NCBI RefSeq assembly: GCF_000613345.1
Contig: NZ_BAIS01000028.1
Location: forward strand, 1-32,539
Source: Prevotella disiens JCM 6334 = ATCC 29426
GTDB taxonomy: Bacteria > Bacteroidota > Bacteroidia > Bacteroidales > Bacteroidaceae
Direction of reading: 5' to 3'
DNA length: 32,539 nt
In this document: piece by piece, positions 8,985-18,086 of the stretch
Numbering within the stretch: the stretch's first letter is position 1
Layout: every line of letters starts with the position of its first letter
The notes under the pieces: model-generated
The model's database searches: none
What the model was told of the DNA's origin: nothing
The model's input: the letters and a program-made list of their open reading frames with translations, nothing else
Translations under genes and position numbers: made by a program

Positions 8985-10005
8985 TGTTTCTTTGTAAAAA
9001 GATGGAAGCGACTGTACCACGGATTCTTACGCTCCATGAGCAACGCCTCGACGATTAAAAGAACGAGAGCCAACACAGCTATGGCTTGAAACTGCTCTGC
9101 GTAATCGCTATACGATACACTTTCGATTTCGCCACGCTGCATTTTTCCTATTTCGTTGTCCAAGATTGTTTCTGCTGCGGTGGTATTATCAACGTGGATA
9201 TACATGCCTTTGCCCGCTTCAGCAATCTTTCGGCACATGTCTTCGTTAAGGCGTGTCATGACAATTTGACCGCTTGTGTCTTGTAAATAGCTACCGTTGC
9301 CCATTGGAATGGGTGCGCCTTGTGGCGAACCAATGCCGAGAATGAACACTCGAATGCCTTGTTTTTGGGCTTCACGTGCCATTTCTTCAGCTCCTTTTTC
9401 GTGGTTTTCACCATCTGTTATGATGATGATTGCCTTACCAAAGTTGGCTTTTTCCGAGAAACTATGCTCCGAAAGTTCAATGGCTTTGCTATATCTGTGC
9501 CTTGACTGCCTATGAGTTCTGGACTAATATTGTTTAAAAACATTTTGGCAGAAATATAATCTGACGTGATAGGCAACTGAACGAAAGCATCACCTGCAAA
9601 GACTACGATTCCAATTTTATCGTTTGTGAAGCGATTAACGAGGTCTTCCACCAATCGTTTGCTGCGGTCTAAGCGTGTGGGAGCAACGTCTTGCGCCAAC
9701 ATGGAGTTGCTAATGTCCATTGCTATCATGGCTTCAATGCCTTCACGCTTGTCTTTCGATATTTTTGTTCCCACCTGTGGACGTGCAATAACGATGATAA
9801 GCAAGGCGAGAATGACCTCCATAATGTAGAATTTAAGCAGTGGACGCCACTTGGAATAACCTGGGGTGAGCTGCTTTAGGAGGGTTTTGTCGCCAAAACG
9901 AGCCATGCGTTTTTTGCATTGATACACCCAAACATGGTAGATTACTGCTAATATTGGAATTAGCAGCAATAGCCAAAGGTAGGTGGGATTAGCAAATCTA
10001 AACAT
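8981..10005 (-). pseudogene. batB: BatB, VWA-domain protein, interrupted by a one-base frameshift
   Basis: Reads as BatB in two frames. The first part (from MFRFANPTYLWLLLL at 10005) has two N-terminal membrane helices, the MIDAS start DISNS (97-101) and the GTDIAK motif, then drifts into a nonsense tail. Shifting by one base near 9484 restores IELSEHSFSEKANFGKAI, the TDGENHEKG MIDAS motif and a C-terminal membrane helix ending at 8981. The restored protein would be about 341 residues, the normal BatB length. The most economical explanation is loss of one G so that GCA-AAG-GCC-ATT reads GCA-AAG-CCA-TTG. Known role: membrane VWA protein of the Bacteroides aerotolerance operon. Because every downstream motif is intact, a sequencing error or a very recent mutation is likely. 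Confidence 0.85.
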
Positions 10006-10045
10006 GCTTTTTTATTTTTTCTTTCCGTTTGGGAATGTCTTTCCG

Positions 10046-11014
10046 CTACGGTATGCGTTTAAATACAGTTGTTCTCAACAAGATTTCAGCCACGAAAGTG
10101 AGCAAAGCCAGAATGGCAAAAGGCATGAAAGCCTCGTAACGTTTGCCGTATTGGGTGGCATTGATTTTTGTTTTCTCCAACTTATCAATGTCTTTGTATA
10201 TCTGAGATAGTTCTGCTCTGCTCTGAGCGCGATAAAAGTCGCCGTCAGTTTGCATGGCAATGTCTTGTAATGTCTTATAATCTATTTCGCCAACAGGTCG
10301 CCCTTGAATGTCTTTGCCGTCGGTTCCGAGTCCGATGGTGTAGACACGAACACCGAATTTCCTTGCAATTGAGGCGGCAGTGAGGGGAGAAATATCGCCC
10401 ACATTGTTGCTTCCGTCGGTCAAGAGTATGACTACTTTGCTTCCTTCCTTCACATCTTTCAATCGTCCCACGGCATTTGCCAATCCCATACCGATGGCTG
10501 TACCGTCTTGAATCAAATGATTGACCGACAAATCGGCACGTATTCCTGCCAAAAGGTTGAGCAATGAGGCGTGGTCGGTGGTCATTGGGCATTGCGTAAA
10601 TGCCTCGCCTGCAAAGATAGTTAGCCCAATATTGTCGTTCGGACGTGAGGCAATGAACTCTTTTGCAACGTCTTTTGCCACCTCAATGCGGTTCGGGTCT
10701 ACATCGTCTGACAGCATACTGGCTGAAATATCGACTGCCAACATAATGTTAATGCCCTCTACTTGTCCGTTATCGATAGGCGTTGTGGTTTGCGGACGTG
10801 CCAAAACGATGACGACCAAAGCGTAAACCAAACAACGAAGGAGCATGGGAAGATGGATTAAACGCATCTTCCAACTCTTTGGAGCATACTTGAACGTGAA
10901 CGTATCGCTCATGCGCAACGATGGTTCTGTGCGGCGGCGATAGAGAAAATACCATATTATATAAGGTATAAGGAGCAGAAGCAGCAATAAATATTCTTTG
11001 TTGGCAAATTCCAT
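10046..11014 (-). CDS. batA: BatA, VWA-domain membrane protein
   Basis: A 322-residue protein from the ATG at 11014, preceded by an unusually strong Shine-Dalgarno (aaaggagg), which decides this start over longer in-frame options. Two N-terminal membrane helices (about 7-25 and 54-71) are followed by a von Willebrand A domain with MIDAS residues DISAS (94-98), DGTAIG and LLTDGSNN. A last membrane helix lies near the C-terminus (FMPFAILALLTFVAEILL). It pairs with the paralogous BatB 41 nt downstream. In Bacteroides fragilis the Bat proteins support survival in oxygen, and in other bacteria relatives respond to envelope stress. The molecular activity is unknown. Confidence 0.9.
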   Translation of the reverse strand: MEFANKEYLLLLLLLIPYIIWYFLYRRRTEPSLRMSDTFTFKYAPKSWKMRLIHLPMLLRCLVYALVVIVLARPQTTTPIDNGQVEGINIMLAVDISASMLSDDVDPNRIEVAKDVAKEFIASRPNDNIGLTIFAGEAFTQCPMTTDHASLLNLLAGIRADLSVNHLIQDGTAIGMGLANAVGRLKDVKEGSKVVILLTDGSNNVGDISPLTAASIARKFGVRVYTIGLGTDGKDIQGRPVGEIDYKTLQDIAMQTDGDFYRAQSRAELSQIYKDIDKLEKTKINATQYGKRYEAFMPFAILALLTFVAEILLRTTVFKRIP

Positions 11015-11031
11015 TGTTACACTTCCTCCTT

Positions 11032-12096
11032 TTAATTCATTAGTTCCCAAATGCCCATAGCGGCAATTACGCCCAACGCTATGGCTGCCACGAGGGCAAG
11101 ATATTTGCACCAACGCAAGATAAGGCGCATACGTTGATTGCGTTTATCTTCTTGTTCTGCTTTGGTTTCCTTTATTTCTTTCGGTGGCTGATAGCCTGCT
11201 TTTGTCTCTTCGATGAACTCCACGACGTTGCCAAGATAGTAGTCTTTCTCGTTGTCTTGGGTTGAATATTTCGCAAATTTCACCAAATCGGCAGTAGCAA
11301 AGACACGTTCCAACTCTTCTATTTTCTCTCTATCGCCCTCTTTACGCAAGGTTTCCACGATTTCTGCCGAGGTCATTTCCATAGCATTGATACCGAAACG
11401 GTCTTCCAAATATTCACGAAGAATATCGGTCAAGGCGGTATAATAAGCCTTTTGGTCGGCTGCTACCTCGTTGCGCTCTGCTTTCACCATCTGAATAGCC
11501 TGCATTGCCTTTTCGTGTGGCAAGAGTTTGCGCTCTGGTTGGCGTGCTTTGACGAGTGGTTTTTGACTTTTTAAGCGCAAATGTATGGTGTAAGCCACGC
11601 CTAAAAGCAGCAAAACAAAGACACTTAACCAGAAGTAGGGCCACCATTCGTCTAACAAGAAAGGTGGTTTTTGTATACCGTCTTCGGGGCGAGCCTTAGC
11701 GTTTGCGGTGGTATCCACCTTTACTTCCTTAACATCGAAAGCGAGTTTAGAGGTGGTATAGGTTTTTCCGTTTACCTTTACCGTAACGGCTGGCAACTCA
11801 AAGTTGCGTGTGTCCCATGCTGTAAGGGTGCGGCGGAAAGCTATTGTAGGGTTGTTGCCTTGTTGAAGGGTGTCAATGTGTTGCTCCAACACCTCTATTC
11901 CATGTGGAATGTTAGTGGTATCGGCAAATTGAGCATACTCTATTTTTGCGCCTTTGGGTGCAGAAACCAATACCGACCAATGGATTTGTTCGCCTATTAA
12001 AATCTTCGTTGAATCCAAAGCGGCCTTCACTTCCACTTGCGCCGTGGCAAGTAAAGCGTTGAAAAGGAGCAATATGGTAAACAAATATTTCTTCAT
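11032..12096 (-). CDS. BatD-like/DUF4381-like membrane protein of the Bat operon
   Basis: A 354-residue protein sitting between the DUF58 gene and batA, where Bat operons usually carry such a gene. It has a signal peptide (MKKYLFTILLLFNALLATAQ), a periplasmic beta-sandwich (about 20-150), a membrane helix (about 152-172, WWPYFWLSVFVLLLLGVAY), a cytosolic helical region with a DUF4381-like ALTDILREYLEDRFGI segment, and a final membrane helix. The start ATG overlaps the DUF58 stop as TAATG, so translation is probably coupled. No enzymatic motif is visible. It probably helps assemble the VWA proteins, which is inference from context. Confidence 0.75.
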   Translation of the reverse strand: MKKYLFTILLLFNALLATAQVEVKAALDSTKILIGEQIHWSVLVSAPKGAKIEYAQFADTTNIPHGIEVLEQHIDTLQQGNNPTIAFRRTLTAWDTRNFELPAVTVKVNGKTYTTSKLAFDVKEVKVDTTANAKARPEDGIQKPPFLLDEWWPYFWLSVFVLLLLGVAYTIHLRLKSQKPLVKARQPERKLLPHEKAMQAIQMVKAERNEVAADQKAYYTALTDILREYLEDRFGINAMEMTSAEIVETLRKEGDREKIEELERVFATADLVKFAKYSTQDNEKDYYLGNVVEFIEETKAGYQPPKEIKETKAEQEDKRNQRMRLILRWCKYLALVAAIALGVIAAMGIWELMN

Positions 12097-12965
12097 TAGC
12101 TTCGTTGGGCAAATAATATCATGAGTTTTTTAACGTAATCTTCGTTGGTAGCAATGCTGATATTATCGACATTACTCTTGGTGAAAATCGTTTGTAAGGT
12201 GTGCTGTCGTTCCAACCAATTGGCTTTATAAGCCGTGCGGAGCTTCTTGCTACTGGTGTCGATGAGCATTTCATGACCCGTTTCGGCATCGGTAACGTTC
12301 ATCAATCCTACATCGGGCAACTCTTTGGCACGTGGGTCGTAGACTTGAAGGGCTATGACATCGTGTTTGCGATTGGCTATTTGCAAGACTTGTTGGAAGT
12401 CGGAACGCACATAGAAATCGCTTAAAACAAAGGCTGTGCAAGGGTGTTTCACCACACGAGTAAGGAACTCTATGGCAGCGTTTAAGTCGGTTTTCTTGCT
12501 TTCGGGTTTGAAATCCAACATTTCACGAATGATGTACAAGATATGTTTACGTCCCTTTTTGGGTGCGATGTATTGCTCAATTCGGTCGGAAAAGAAGATA
12601 ACGCCTATTTTATCATTGTTTTGTATGGCTGAAAAGGCTAACGTTGCCGCAATTTCTGTTGCCATATCGCGCTTCATTTGGTGGGTTGTACCGAAATCTA
12701 ACGAGCCACTGACGTCGATGAGCAACATCACTGTGAGTTCTCGTTCTTCCTCGAACACCTTGACAAAGGGGTGGTGAAAACGAGCCGTTACGTTCCATTC
12801 TATATCGCGAACATCGTCGCCGTATTGGTATTCGCGCACTTCGGAAAACGCCATACCACGCCCCTTGAAGGCAGAATGGTATTGCCCTGCAAAAATATTC
12901 TGACTAAGACGCTTGGTCTTAATCTCTATTTTCCTTACTCGACTCAGCAATTCGGTGGCGTTCAT
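12096..12965 (-). CDS. DUF58 domain protein of the Bat operon
   Basis: A 289-residue DUF58 protein, the usual partner of MoxR ATPases. The DUF58 signature GRGMAFSEVREYQYGDDVRDIEWNVTAR spans residues 35-62, followed by a VWA-like domain opening with LLIDVSGSL (81-89). There is no signal peptide or membrane helix, so it is likely cytosolic or membrane-associated. It starts 19 nt after the restored moxR stop and ends overlapping the next start, consistent with one polycistronic message. DUF58/MoxR pairs are believed to act as chaperones for VWA-domain complexes. Confidence 0.9.
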   Translation of the reverse strand: MNATELLSRVRKIEIKTKRLSQNIFAGQYHSAFKGRGMAFSEVREYQYGDDVRDIEWNVTARFHHPFVKVFEEERELTVMLLIDVSGSLDFGTTHQMKRDMATEIAATLAFSAIQNNDKIGVIFFSDRIEQYIAPKKGRKHILYIIREMLDFKPESKKTDLNAAIEFLTRVVKHPCTAFVLSDFYVRSDFQQVLQIANRKHDVIALQVYDPRAKELPDVGLMNVTDAETGHEMLIDTSSKKLRTAYKANWLERQHTLQTIFTKSNVDNISIATNEDYVKKLMILFAQRS

Positions 12966-12984
12966 GGGTTCTTCCTATCGTTTA

Positions 12985-13978
12985 TTAAGGTACTTGCACC
13001 TTGTTAATTATCTCGCTTACAATGGCTTCGCTGGTCATATTGCTGGCTTCAGCCTCGTAAGACAAACCGATGCGGTGGCGCAAAACATCGTGTGCCACAG
13101 CACGAATATCTTCGGGAACAACGTAGCCACGACGCTTAATAAAGGCGTAGGCACGGGCAGCTTTGGCAAGATTGATACTTGCACGAGCTACCGCCGAAGG
13201 TTATCATTTGTTCAAGACTGTGCAAGCCGTAACGTTCTGGATAGCGAGTAGCAAAAACGATGTCGGCAATGTATTGTTCTATCTTTTCATCGATGTAAAC
13301 TTCACGCACCACATTGCGGGCTTCTAAAATGTCTTGCGCCGTTGTAACAGGCAAAACAGTTGGCAAATGCTCACGCAAATTTTCACGAATGACACGTTTT
13401 TCCTCTTCCAATGTAGGGTAATCGATGACTACTTTAAGCATGAAACGGTCTACTTGTGCTTCTGGCAACATATAGGTACCTTCCTGTTCGATAGGGTTTT
13501 GCGTAGCCATGACCATGAAAGGCGTTGGCAAAGCAAACGTTTTTTCGCCAATGGTTACTTGGTGTTCCTGCATGGCTTCGAGCAAAGCACTCTGCACTTT
13601 GGCTGGTGCACGGTTGATTTCGTCTGCCAAAACAAAATTAGCGAATACAGGACCTTTCTTCACTTGGAAAGTTTCGTCCTTCTGCGAATAGATTTGTGTT
13701 CCCACAACATCGGCAGGAAGCAAATCAGGAGTAAACTGTATGCGACTATATTGTGCGTCAATGAGTTGCGAAAGGGTCTTAATAGCCAATGTTTTAGCCA
13801 ATCCTGGTACACCCTCAAGGAGGATATGACCGTCGCTAAGTAGCCCGATGAGCAACGAATCGATGAGGTGTTGTTGTCCGATAATGACTTGGTTCATGCC
13901 CGTAACAAGATTGGTTACGAAAGCACTTTTTTGTTCTATTCTTATATTCAGTTCACGAATGTCAATAGCTTCTGCCAT
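12985..13978 (-). pseudogene. MoxR-type AAA+ ATPase, frameshifted near the 3' end
   Basis: First gene of the Bat operon. From MAEAIDIREL (13978) it has Walker A GVPGLAKT (56-63), Walker B FVLADEINRAP (115-125) and MATQNPIEQEGT, as in MoxR ATPases. After ITFGGS the frame breaks and runs into nonsense ending at 13136. A shift near 13187 restores ARASINLAKAARAYAFIKRRG, VVPEDIRAVAHDVLRHRIG, LSYEAEASN and a stop at 12985. Family sequence at this point is FGGSARASINL, so a 2-bp loss (AGCGCT read as AGCT) is the simplest cause. Restored length is 331 residues, typical for the family. I prefer the start at 13978 because a TACTTTTG promoter element lies at 14018-14025, downstream of the longer alternative start. 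Confidence 0.85.
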
Positions 13979-14017
13979 ATTTCTTCTGTTTTTATCTGTC
14001 TTCTTTTTATTCTTACG

Positions 14018-14025
14018 CAAAAGTA
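14018..14025 (-). promoter_or_regulatory. Probable -7 element of the Bat operon
   Basis: TACTTTTG on the minus strand matches TAnnTTTG, 40 nt ahead of the moxR ATG at 13978. A good -33 TTTG at the usual distance was not found, so this is a tentative promoter. Confidence 0.4.
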
Positions 14026-14205
14026 CTACATTAAAAAGAATATCCGCTCGCCCTACCAACTAAATAATATTAAAAATTGAACGTGTAAATTAAATTTTAC
14101 TGATTATGGTGGTTTTTTCAAGATATTTCGCAGTTTCAAAGTGCTTTTTGGCTTTATTTTTTTTTGTTAGATGGACAAAAAAAATGGAAAACAGGGGGTT
14201 TTGAA
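14026..14205. other. AT-rich gap between ferritin terminator and Bat promoter
   Basis: A long T-rich and A-rich stretch without open reading frames or clear repeats. It probably contains the upstream part of the Bat promoter. Nothing else is visible. Confidence 0.4.
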
Positions 14206-14250
14206 AACAAAAACAGCCTGTTTTGGCTTTCAAAACAGGCTGTTTTTGTT
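14206..14250. terminator. Perfect 20-bp hairpin downstream of ferritin
   Basis: Arms at 14206-14225 and 14231-14250 are perfectly complementary over 20 bp around a 5-nt loop, with A/T-rich outer ends giving U tracts in either direction. It sits about 75 nt past the ferritin stop and is well placed as its terminator. The core CAAAACAGGCTGTTTTTG resembles the centre of the hairpins at 3441 and 32406. Confidence 0.7.
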
Positions 14251-14325
14251 TAGCTAAGGGAAAAGATAGTGAACCTAGTCCTGACTAGTATAAATAGAAT
14301 CACTAGAACCTCTTCCCTTTTTTCT

Positions 14326-14811
14326 TTATGCGCGTTCGCCCAACTTTCTATCAATATGAGCGATAGTGTGGTGTGGCATTTGCTTAAAGAGTAAAAGAAT
14401 ATTGTGGCAATTCTTTTCTTCTTCTACTTGTTCGTCAATATATTTGGCGATGAAGTTCTGAGATGCACGGTCTTTTTGTTCGTCAGCAACGTCAGCGAGC
14501 TTGTTCACCATTTCTGTAACAGCTTGTTCGTGCTTCAAAGTAGCTTCAAAAACTTCCTTTGGACCGTCCCATTTTGTTTCAACAGCCTTGATTTCTCCTA
14601 TTGTAACCTCACCACCACGATTGATTACATAGTTAGCCATGTCCATAGCATGCTCCTTTTCTTCTTCAGCTTGCTTAAACATCCAATTGGCAAAGCCGTT
14701 CCAACCTTCCTTGCGGAAGTAAAGACCCATACTAAGATAAAGATGTGATGACCAAAATTCGGCTGCTATTTGCTCATTGAAAGCGTCTTGCATTGCTTGA
14801 TTAATATTCAT
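14326..14811 (-). CDS. ftnA: Ferritin, iron-storage protein
   Basis: A 161-residue non-haem ferritin of the bacterial FtnA type, which forms a 24-subunit shell that oxidises Fe(II) and stores it as a mineral. Ferroxidase-centre residues line up with E. coli FtnA after a one-residue offset: E18, E51, H54, E95 and Q128. Length matches the family (about 160-170 aa). It is monocistronic, with its own promoter (14873-14905) and a hairpin terminator. The mRNA leader is about 55 nt and holds a short GC-rich hairpin (gcggc/gtcgc, about 14846-14860). Confidence 0.95.
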   Translation of the reverse strand: MNINQAMQDAFNEQIAAEFWSSHLYLSMGLYFRKEGWNGFANWMFKQAEEEKEHAMDMANYVINRGGEVTIGEIKAVETKWDGPKEVFEATLKHEQAVTEMVNKLADVADEQKDRASQNFIAKYIDEQVEEEKNCHNILLLFKQMPHHTIAHIDRKLGERA

Positions 14812-14872
14812 AATACTCTAATTTTTGTTTGTTATTGCGACTTTTCGCCGCATTTGTTATTATTTATATATG

Positions 14873-14905
14873 CAAATGTAAACCTTTTTTTTTGACAATA
14901 CCAAA
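14873..14905 (-). promoter_or_regulatory. Ferritin promoter
   Basis: On the minus strand TTTG (14902-14905), 21 nt, TACATTTG (14873-14880), matching the Bacteroidota consensus. It is divergent from the helicase promoter at 14963-14994, about 60 nt away, so regulation could be shared. Confidence 0.65.
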
Positions 14906-14962
14906 TTAAAAACAAAGAAAAGTTTGTAATTAATACAAGTTTAATCTTACCATACAGATTCA

Positions 14963-14994
14963 TTGGTGTTTTTACGAGAAAATGATTACCTTTG
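14963..14994 (+). promoter_or_regulatory. Helicase-exonuclease promoter
   Basis: TTGG (14963-14966), 20 nt, then TACCTTTG (14987-14994) on the plus strand. The -7 element lies downstream of an in-frame ATG at 14982, so translation must begin at a later ATG, supporting 15039. Confidence 0.6.
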
Positions 14995-15038
14995 TTGGCA
15001 AACATGTTTTTCATCGAAAACTTAAACAAGAAGCACAA

Positions 15039-17720
15039 ATGGCAGAAAACTCCTACAATCTTTTAGACAATAGCCAGAAAAAAGTGGTCGATGCGCAAAC
15101 GGGACACCACCTTGTATTGGCATCTCCTGGCTGTGGCAAGACGCATATCTTGGCAGAACGTGTGAAACAGGCTCGCCTACAAGGCATTGCTTACGAGGAT
15201 ATGTTGTGTCTGACGTTTACCAATCGGGCGGCAAGGGAAATGCTCAGCAGAATAAAATCGGTGGTAGCAGAGGATTTTTCGGCTTTACAAGTGGGCAATG
15301 TTCACCATTTTTGTGCAAAATTTTTGTTCGATGAAGGGGTTGTTCCTGCTGAAACATCGATTATTGACGAAGAAGAATGTGTGAGTATCATTGCCGAATA
15401 CAAACAACAGAGCGAGGAAGCGGTGATGAATAATTACGCCCAACAGAGGGAATACTACGAAATTATACATTTTGCCCACTTCCTTCAACAAATGGAAGAC
15501 CAACAACCGTGGGAGGTTTTCGTTCACCCTGAATGTTTTACCGAGGACGACCGTGAGGCATTGAAGCATATTTGTAAGGTGCAAAAAATGGATTATAAGC
15601 GGAATACGGTGCTGGAAATCTATCACAATGCGGAGAATTATGCCGACGAAGCCAATGCTTGCAACATTGATTATGCACTGAAAAGGAAACTCAACAAGCT
15701 GATTTCGAAGATGTTTTATGCCAAGAATTTCAATCGTTACAAGGCGGAACACAACATGTTGGACTTTGAAGATTTGCTCATTTTCACCTATAATATATAT
15801 AGAAACAATCCCGATGTGCGCCATTATGCGTGGGTTCAAGTGGACGAAGTGCAGGATTTAAATCCGTTACAATTGGCGATTGTAGACTTGCTTGTGGCGA
15901 AAGACAACCCAATGGTGATGTATCTTGGCGACGAACAGCAAGCCATTTTCTCGTTCATGGGGGCGAAAGTTGAAATTCTTAGTTTGCTGAAAGTGCGCTG
16001 CAAGGGCAACATTCACCACCTTTTGCGCAACCACCGCTCGCCAAAATACCTCTTGGACGTGTTCAACGACTATGCTGCCGACCAATTAAAAATTGACCGT
16101 GAATTGCTGCCAACAACTGATAACAAAACTCAAGCAACAGCGGGCGACTTGCTAATTATAGCTGATGAAAACATGGAAGCACAAACGCAGCATGTGGCAA
16201 GTGTAACCCACCGACTTTTAACAACCCACAAAGACGAAACGACAGCCATCATCGTGAACTCGAATGCCGATGCCGACAAGGTGAGCCAGGCATTGGAAAA
16301 CGAACAAGTGGAGCATCTGAAGATTTCGGGAAGCGACATGTTCAACTCCAAAGACATGAAACTCTTGCTCGCACACCTCATGGTACTCGCCAACGAACAC
16401 AACCTTTTGGCGTGGACGGAAATCATGCGCGACTTGAAAGTATTCGACTCTAAAGCGCTCACAAGGCGGTTTCTCTACAAACTAAGAGAGTGTGCTTTGT
16501 CGCCAACCGACTTGCTTTGCTACGAAAACTCAAATGAAACGGCAGAATTTTTAAAGGCTTTCTCGGGCGATATGGTGGTGTTCGACACCGAAACAACGGG
16601 GCTTGACGTTTACGAAGACGACATCATTGAGATTGCTGCCATACGCTTGCACAACGGAAAACCTGTGGGCGAACCCCTCGATTTGTACATCGAAACCAAC
16701 CGACCCATATTGGAAAAGTTGGGCGAAAACGAAAATCCGCTCTACCCTATCTATCACGAAAAGTTGGCAAAGGGCGAACTTCTCCAACCGAATGAGGCGT
16801 TTCAGCTGTTTTGGAACTATGTGGGCGATGCTACTTTGTTAGGGCATAACGTGATGTACGACCGCAATATATTGCACTACAACCTCTTGCGCCACGCCCA
16901 AGACAGCATGGAAAACCATGCCAACCCTGTGTTCGACTCGCTTAAAATCATGCGTTTGCTGCAACCCAACCTACCCTCTTACAAGTTGGAAACGCTTTTG
17001 GAACGCTTCCAACTCGTGGGCGAAAATTCGCATAAAGCCATTGACGACGTCGCAGCAACCATCAGTTTGGTCGCCCTATGCGCCGAAAAAGCTGCCAAAA
17101 AGCAAGCCAAACAAGCGGAATTCCTGCAACATAAAAGAGTAATTCCCTTTGTTCGGAAATTTCGTGATGCCTATAAAGACTTGTATATCAGTGCAAAAAA
17201 CGATTATTACACACTCCACAAAGACGATGAAAAAGCAGTGGTCAAGGAACTAAAACGAGCCTATGAAGAACTAAAATTGGCAGGAACTATCAAAGAAATT
17301 GACAGAATCGATTACGTTTTGCGCTATCTGCAAATGGATTTAATCGTGTCTGAAAGCGTGAAAAATGTTCTTTCAGAGCAAATTTCAACCTATCTGTTAG
17401 AAATTACCACCATGAAAGAAAGCGATTTCTGTAAAAGTCGCAGCATAACGGAGCGTGTCTACGTTACCACCGTCCATAAAGCCAAAGGATTAGAGTTCGA
17501 TAACGTCATCGTTTTCGATGCTGCCGACGGTCGTTATCCAAGCAAAATGTGCAAAAAAGTACAAGAATACAACGAAGATGCCCGCAAGTTTTACGTTGCC
17601 ATGTCGCGCGCCAAACGCCGATTAATCATTGCCTACGCCATGGAAGCCCGCGATTGGCATGGTGTTCCCTACCGCCGCGACATCACACCCTTCATGCGTT
17701 CGATAGAAAAACACTTTTAA
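15039..17720 (+). CDS. UvrD/Rep-type helicase with inserted DEDDh 3'-5' exonuclease domain
   Basis: An 893-residue protein (start MAENSYNLLD) that fuses a superfamily 1A DNA helicase with an exonuclease. Helicase motifs in order: Walker A SPGCGKT (29-35), Ia LTFTNRAAREM, II VDEVQDLNPLQ (268-278), III YLGDEQQAIFSFMGA (295-309), IV LLRNHRSP, V VTTVHKAKGLEFDNV (809-823), VI FYVAMSRAKRRL (851-862). Between IV and V, residues about 511-685 form a DnaQ-like exonuclease with the DEDDh set D516/E518 (FDTETTG), D608 (HNVMYDRN), H665 and D669 or D670 (HKAIDD). It probably unwinds and trims DNA in repair. The exact pathway is unknown. An in-frame upstream ATG at 14982 overlaps the promoter and is rejected. 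It is monocistronic and divergent from ferritin. Confidence 0.9.
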   Translation: MAENSYNLLDNSQKKVVDAQTGHHLVLASPGCGKTHILAERVKQARLQGIAYEDMLCLTFTNRAAREMLSRIKSVVAEDFSALQVGNVHHFCAKFLFDEGVVPAETSIIDEEECVSIIAEYKQQSEEAVMNNYAQQREYYEIIHFAHFLQQMEDQQPWEVFVHPECFTEDDREALKHICKVQKMDYKRNTVLEIYHNAENYADEANACNIDYALKRKLNKLISKMFYAKNFNRYKAEHNMLDFEDLLIFTYNIYRNNPDVRHYAWVQVDEVQDLNPLQLAIVDLLVAKDNPMVMYLGDEQQAIFSFMGAKVEILSLLKVRCKGNIHHLLRNHRSPKYLLDVFNDYAADQLKIDRELLPTTDNKTQATAGDLLIIADENMEAQTQHVASVTHRLLTTHKDETTAIIVNSNADADKVSQALENEQVEHLKISGSDMFNSKDMKLLLAHLMVLANEHNLLAWTEIMRDLKVFDSKALTRRFLYKLRECALSPTDLLCYENSNETAEFLKAFSGDMVVFDTETTGLDVYEDDIIEIAAIRLHNGKPVGEPLDLYIETNRPILEKLGENENPLYPIYHEKLAKGELLQPNEAFQLFWNYVGDATLLGHNVMYDRNILHYNLLRHAQDSMENHANPVFDSLKIMRLLQPNLPSYKLETLLERFQLVGENSHKAIDDVAATISLVALCAEKAAKKQAKQAEFLQHKRVIPFVRKFRDAYKDLYISAKNDYYTLHKDDEKAVVKELKRAYEELKLAGTIKEIDRIDYVLRYLQMDLIVSESVKNVLSEQISTYLLEITTMKESDFCKSRSITERVYVTTVHKAKGLEFDNVIVFDAADGRYPSKMCKKVQEYNEDARKFYVAMSRAKRRLIIAYAMEARDWHGVPYRRDITPFMRSIEKHF

Positions 17721-17949
17721 ACTGATGAGAAAGACTCCTTTTAGCGAACAGAAAGGCTTTTTAAGCTCACGAGAAAAGAATATTGAACGAAGCAAAAAGA
17801 AAATATAACTGAATGGAAAGAAAAAATATAACCATTGAGAAGAGAAATTAAAAATTACGGAATCGCTTATTAGTCAATGAGAAAAGGACTTCCTAAGCTC
17901 TAAAATAAGCAAAGAAAAGAAAAAAAGAAAGAAAAAAACAAGACAAAAA
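17721..17949. other. Purine-rich gap before tRNA genes
   Basis: A strongly A/G-rich stretch on the plus strand with imperfect repeats of atgagaaa(a)g. No gene, hairpin terminator or RNA was recognised before the tRNA promoter. Confidence 0.4.
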
Positions 17950-17981
17950 TTTGGACAGTCAAAAAAAAATCTGTAATTTTG
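17950..17981 (+). promoter_or_regulatory. tRNA operon promoter
   Basis: TTTG (17950-17953), 20 nt, TAATTTTG (17974-17981): perfect consensus, about 20 nt before the tRNA-Val 5' end. Confidence 0.75.
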
Positions 17982-18001
17982 CACCCACTTACGAAACGTA
18001 A

Positions 18002-18076
18002 GGGCGTTTAGCTCAGTTGGTTTAGAGCATCTGCCTTACAAGCAGAGGGTCGGCGGTTCGAATCCGTCAACGCCCA
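18002..18076 (+). tRNA. tRNA-Val (anticodon TAC)
   Basis: A complete cloverleaf can be drawn: acceptor GGGCGTT/AACGCCC, D arm GCTC/GAGC, anticodon arm TCTGC-CTTACAA-GCAGA with anticodon TAC, T arm GGCGG-TTCGAAT-CCGTC, discriminator A. CCA is not encoded, so it must be added after transcription. It is followed 10 nt later by tRNA-Tyr in the same transcript. Confidence 0.96.
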
Positions 18077-18086
18077 CAACACCAAA

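Noticed and set aside
11015..11113. Longer start for BatA
   Set aside because: A strong Shine-Dalgarno and the membrane-protein start MEFANKEYLL place initiation at 11014. The extension overlaps the upstream gene.
13979..14059. Longer start for MoxR
   Set aside because: The extension has no family similarity and a -7 element lies inside it.
14982..15038. Longer start for the helicase (ATG at 14982)
   Set aside because: The stretch contains the promoter -7 element TACCTTTG, and helicase homology starts after the ATG at 15039.
17721..17949. Imperfect atgagaaa repeats after the helicase gene
   Set aside because: Too degenerate in a purine-rich background to call a repeat family.
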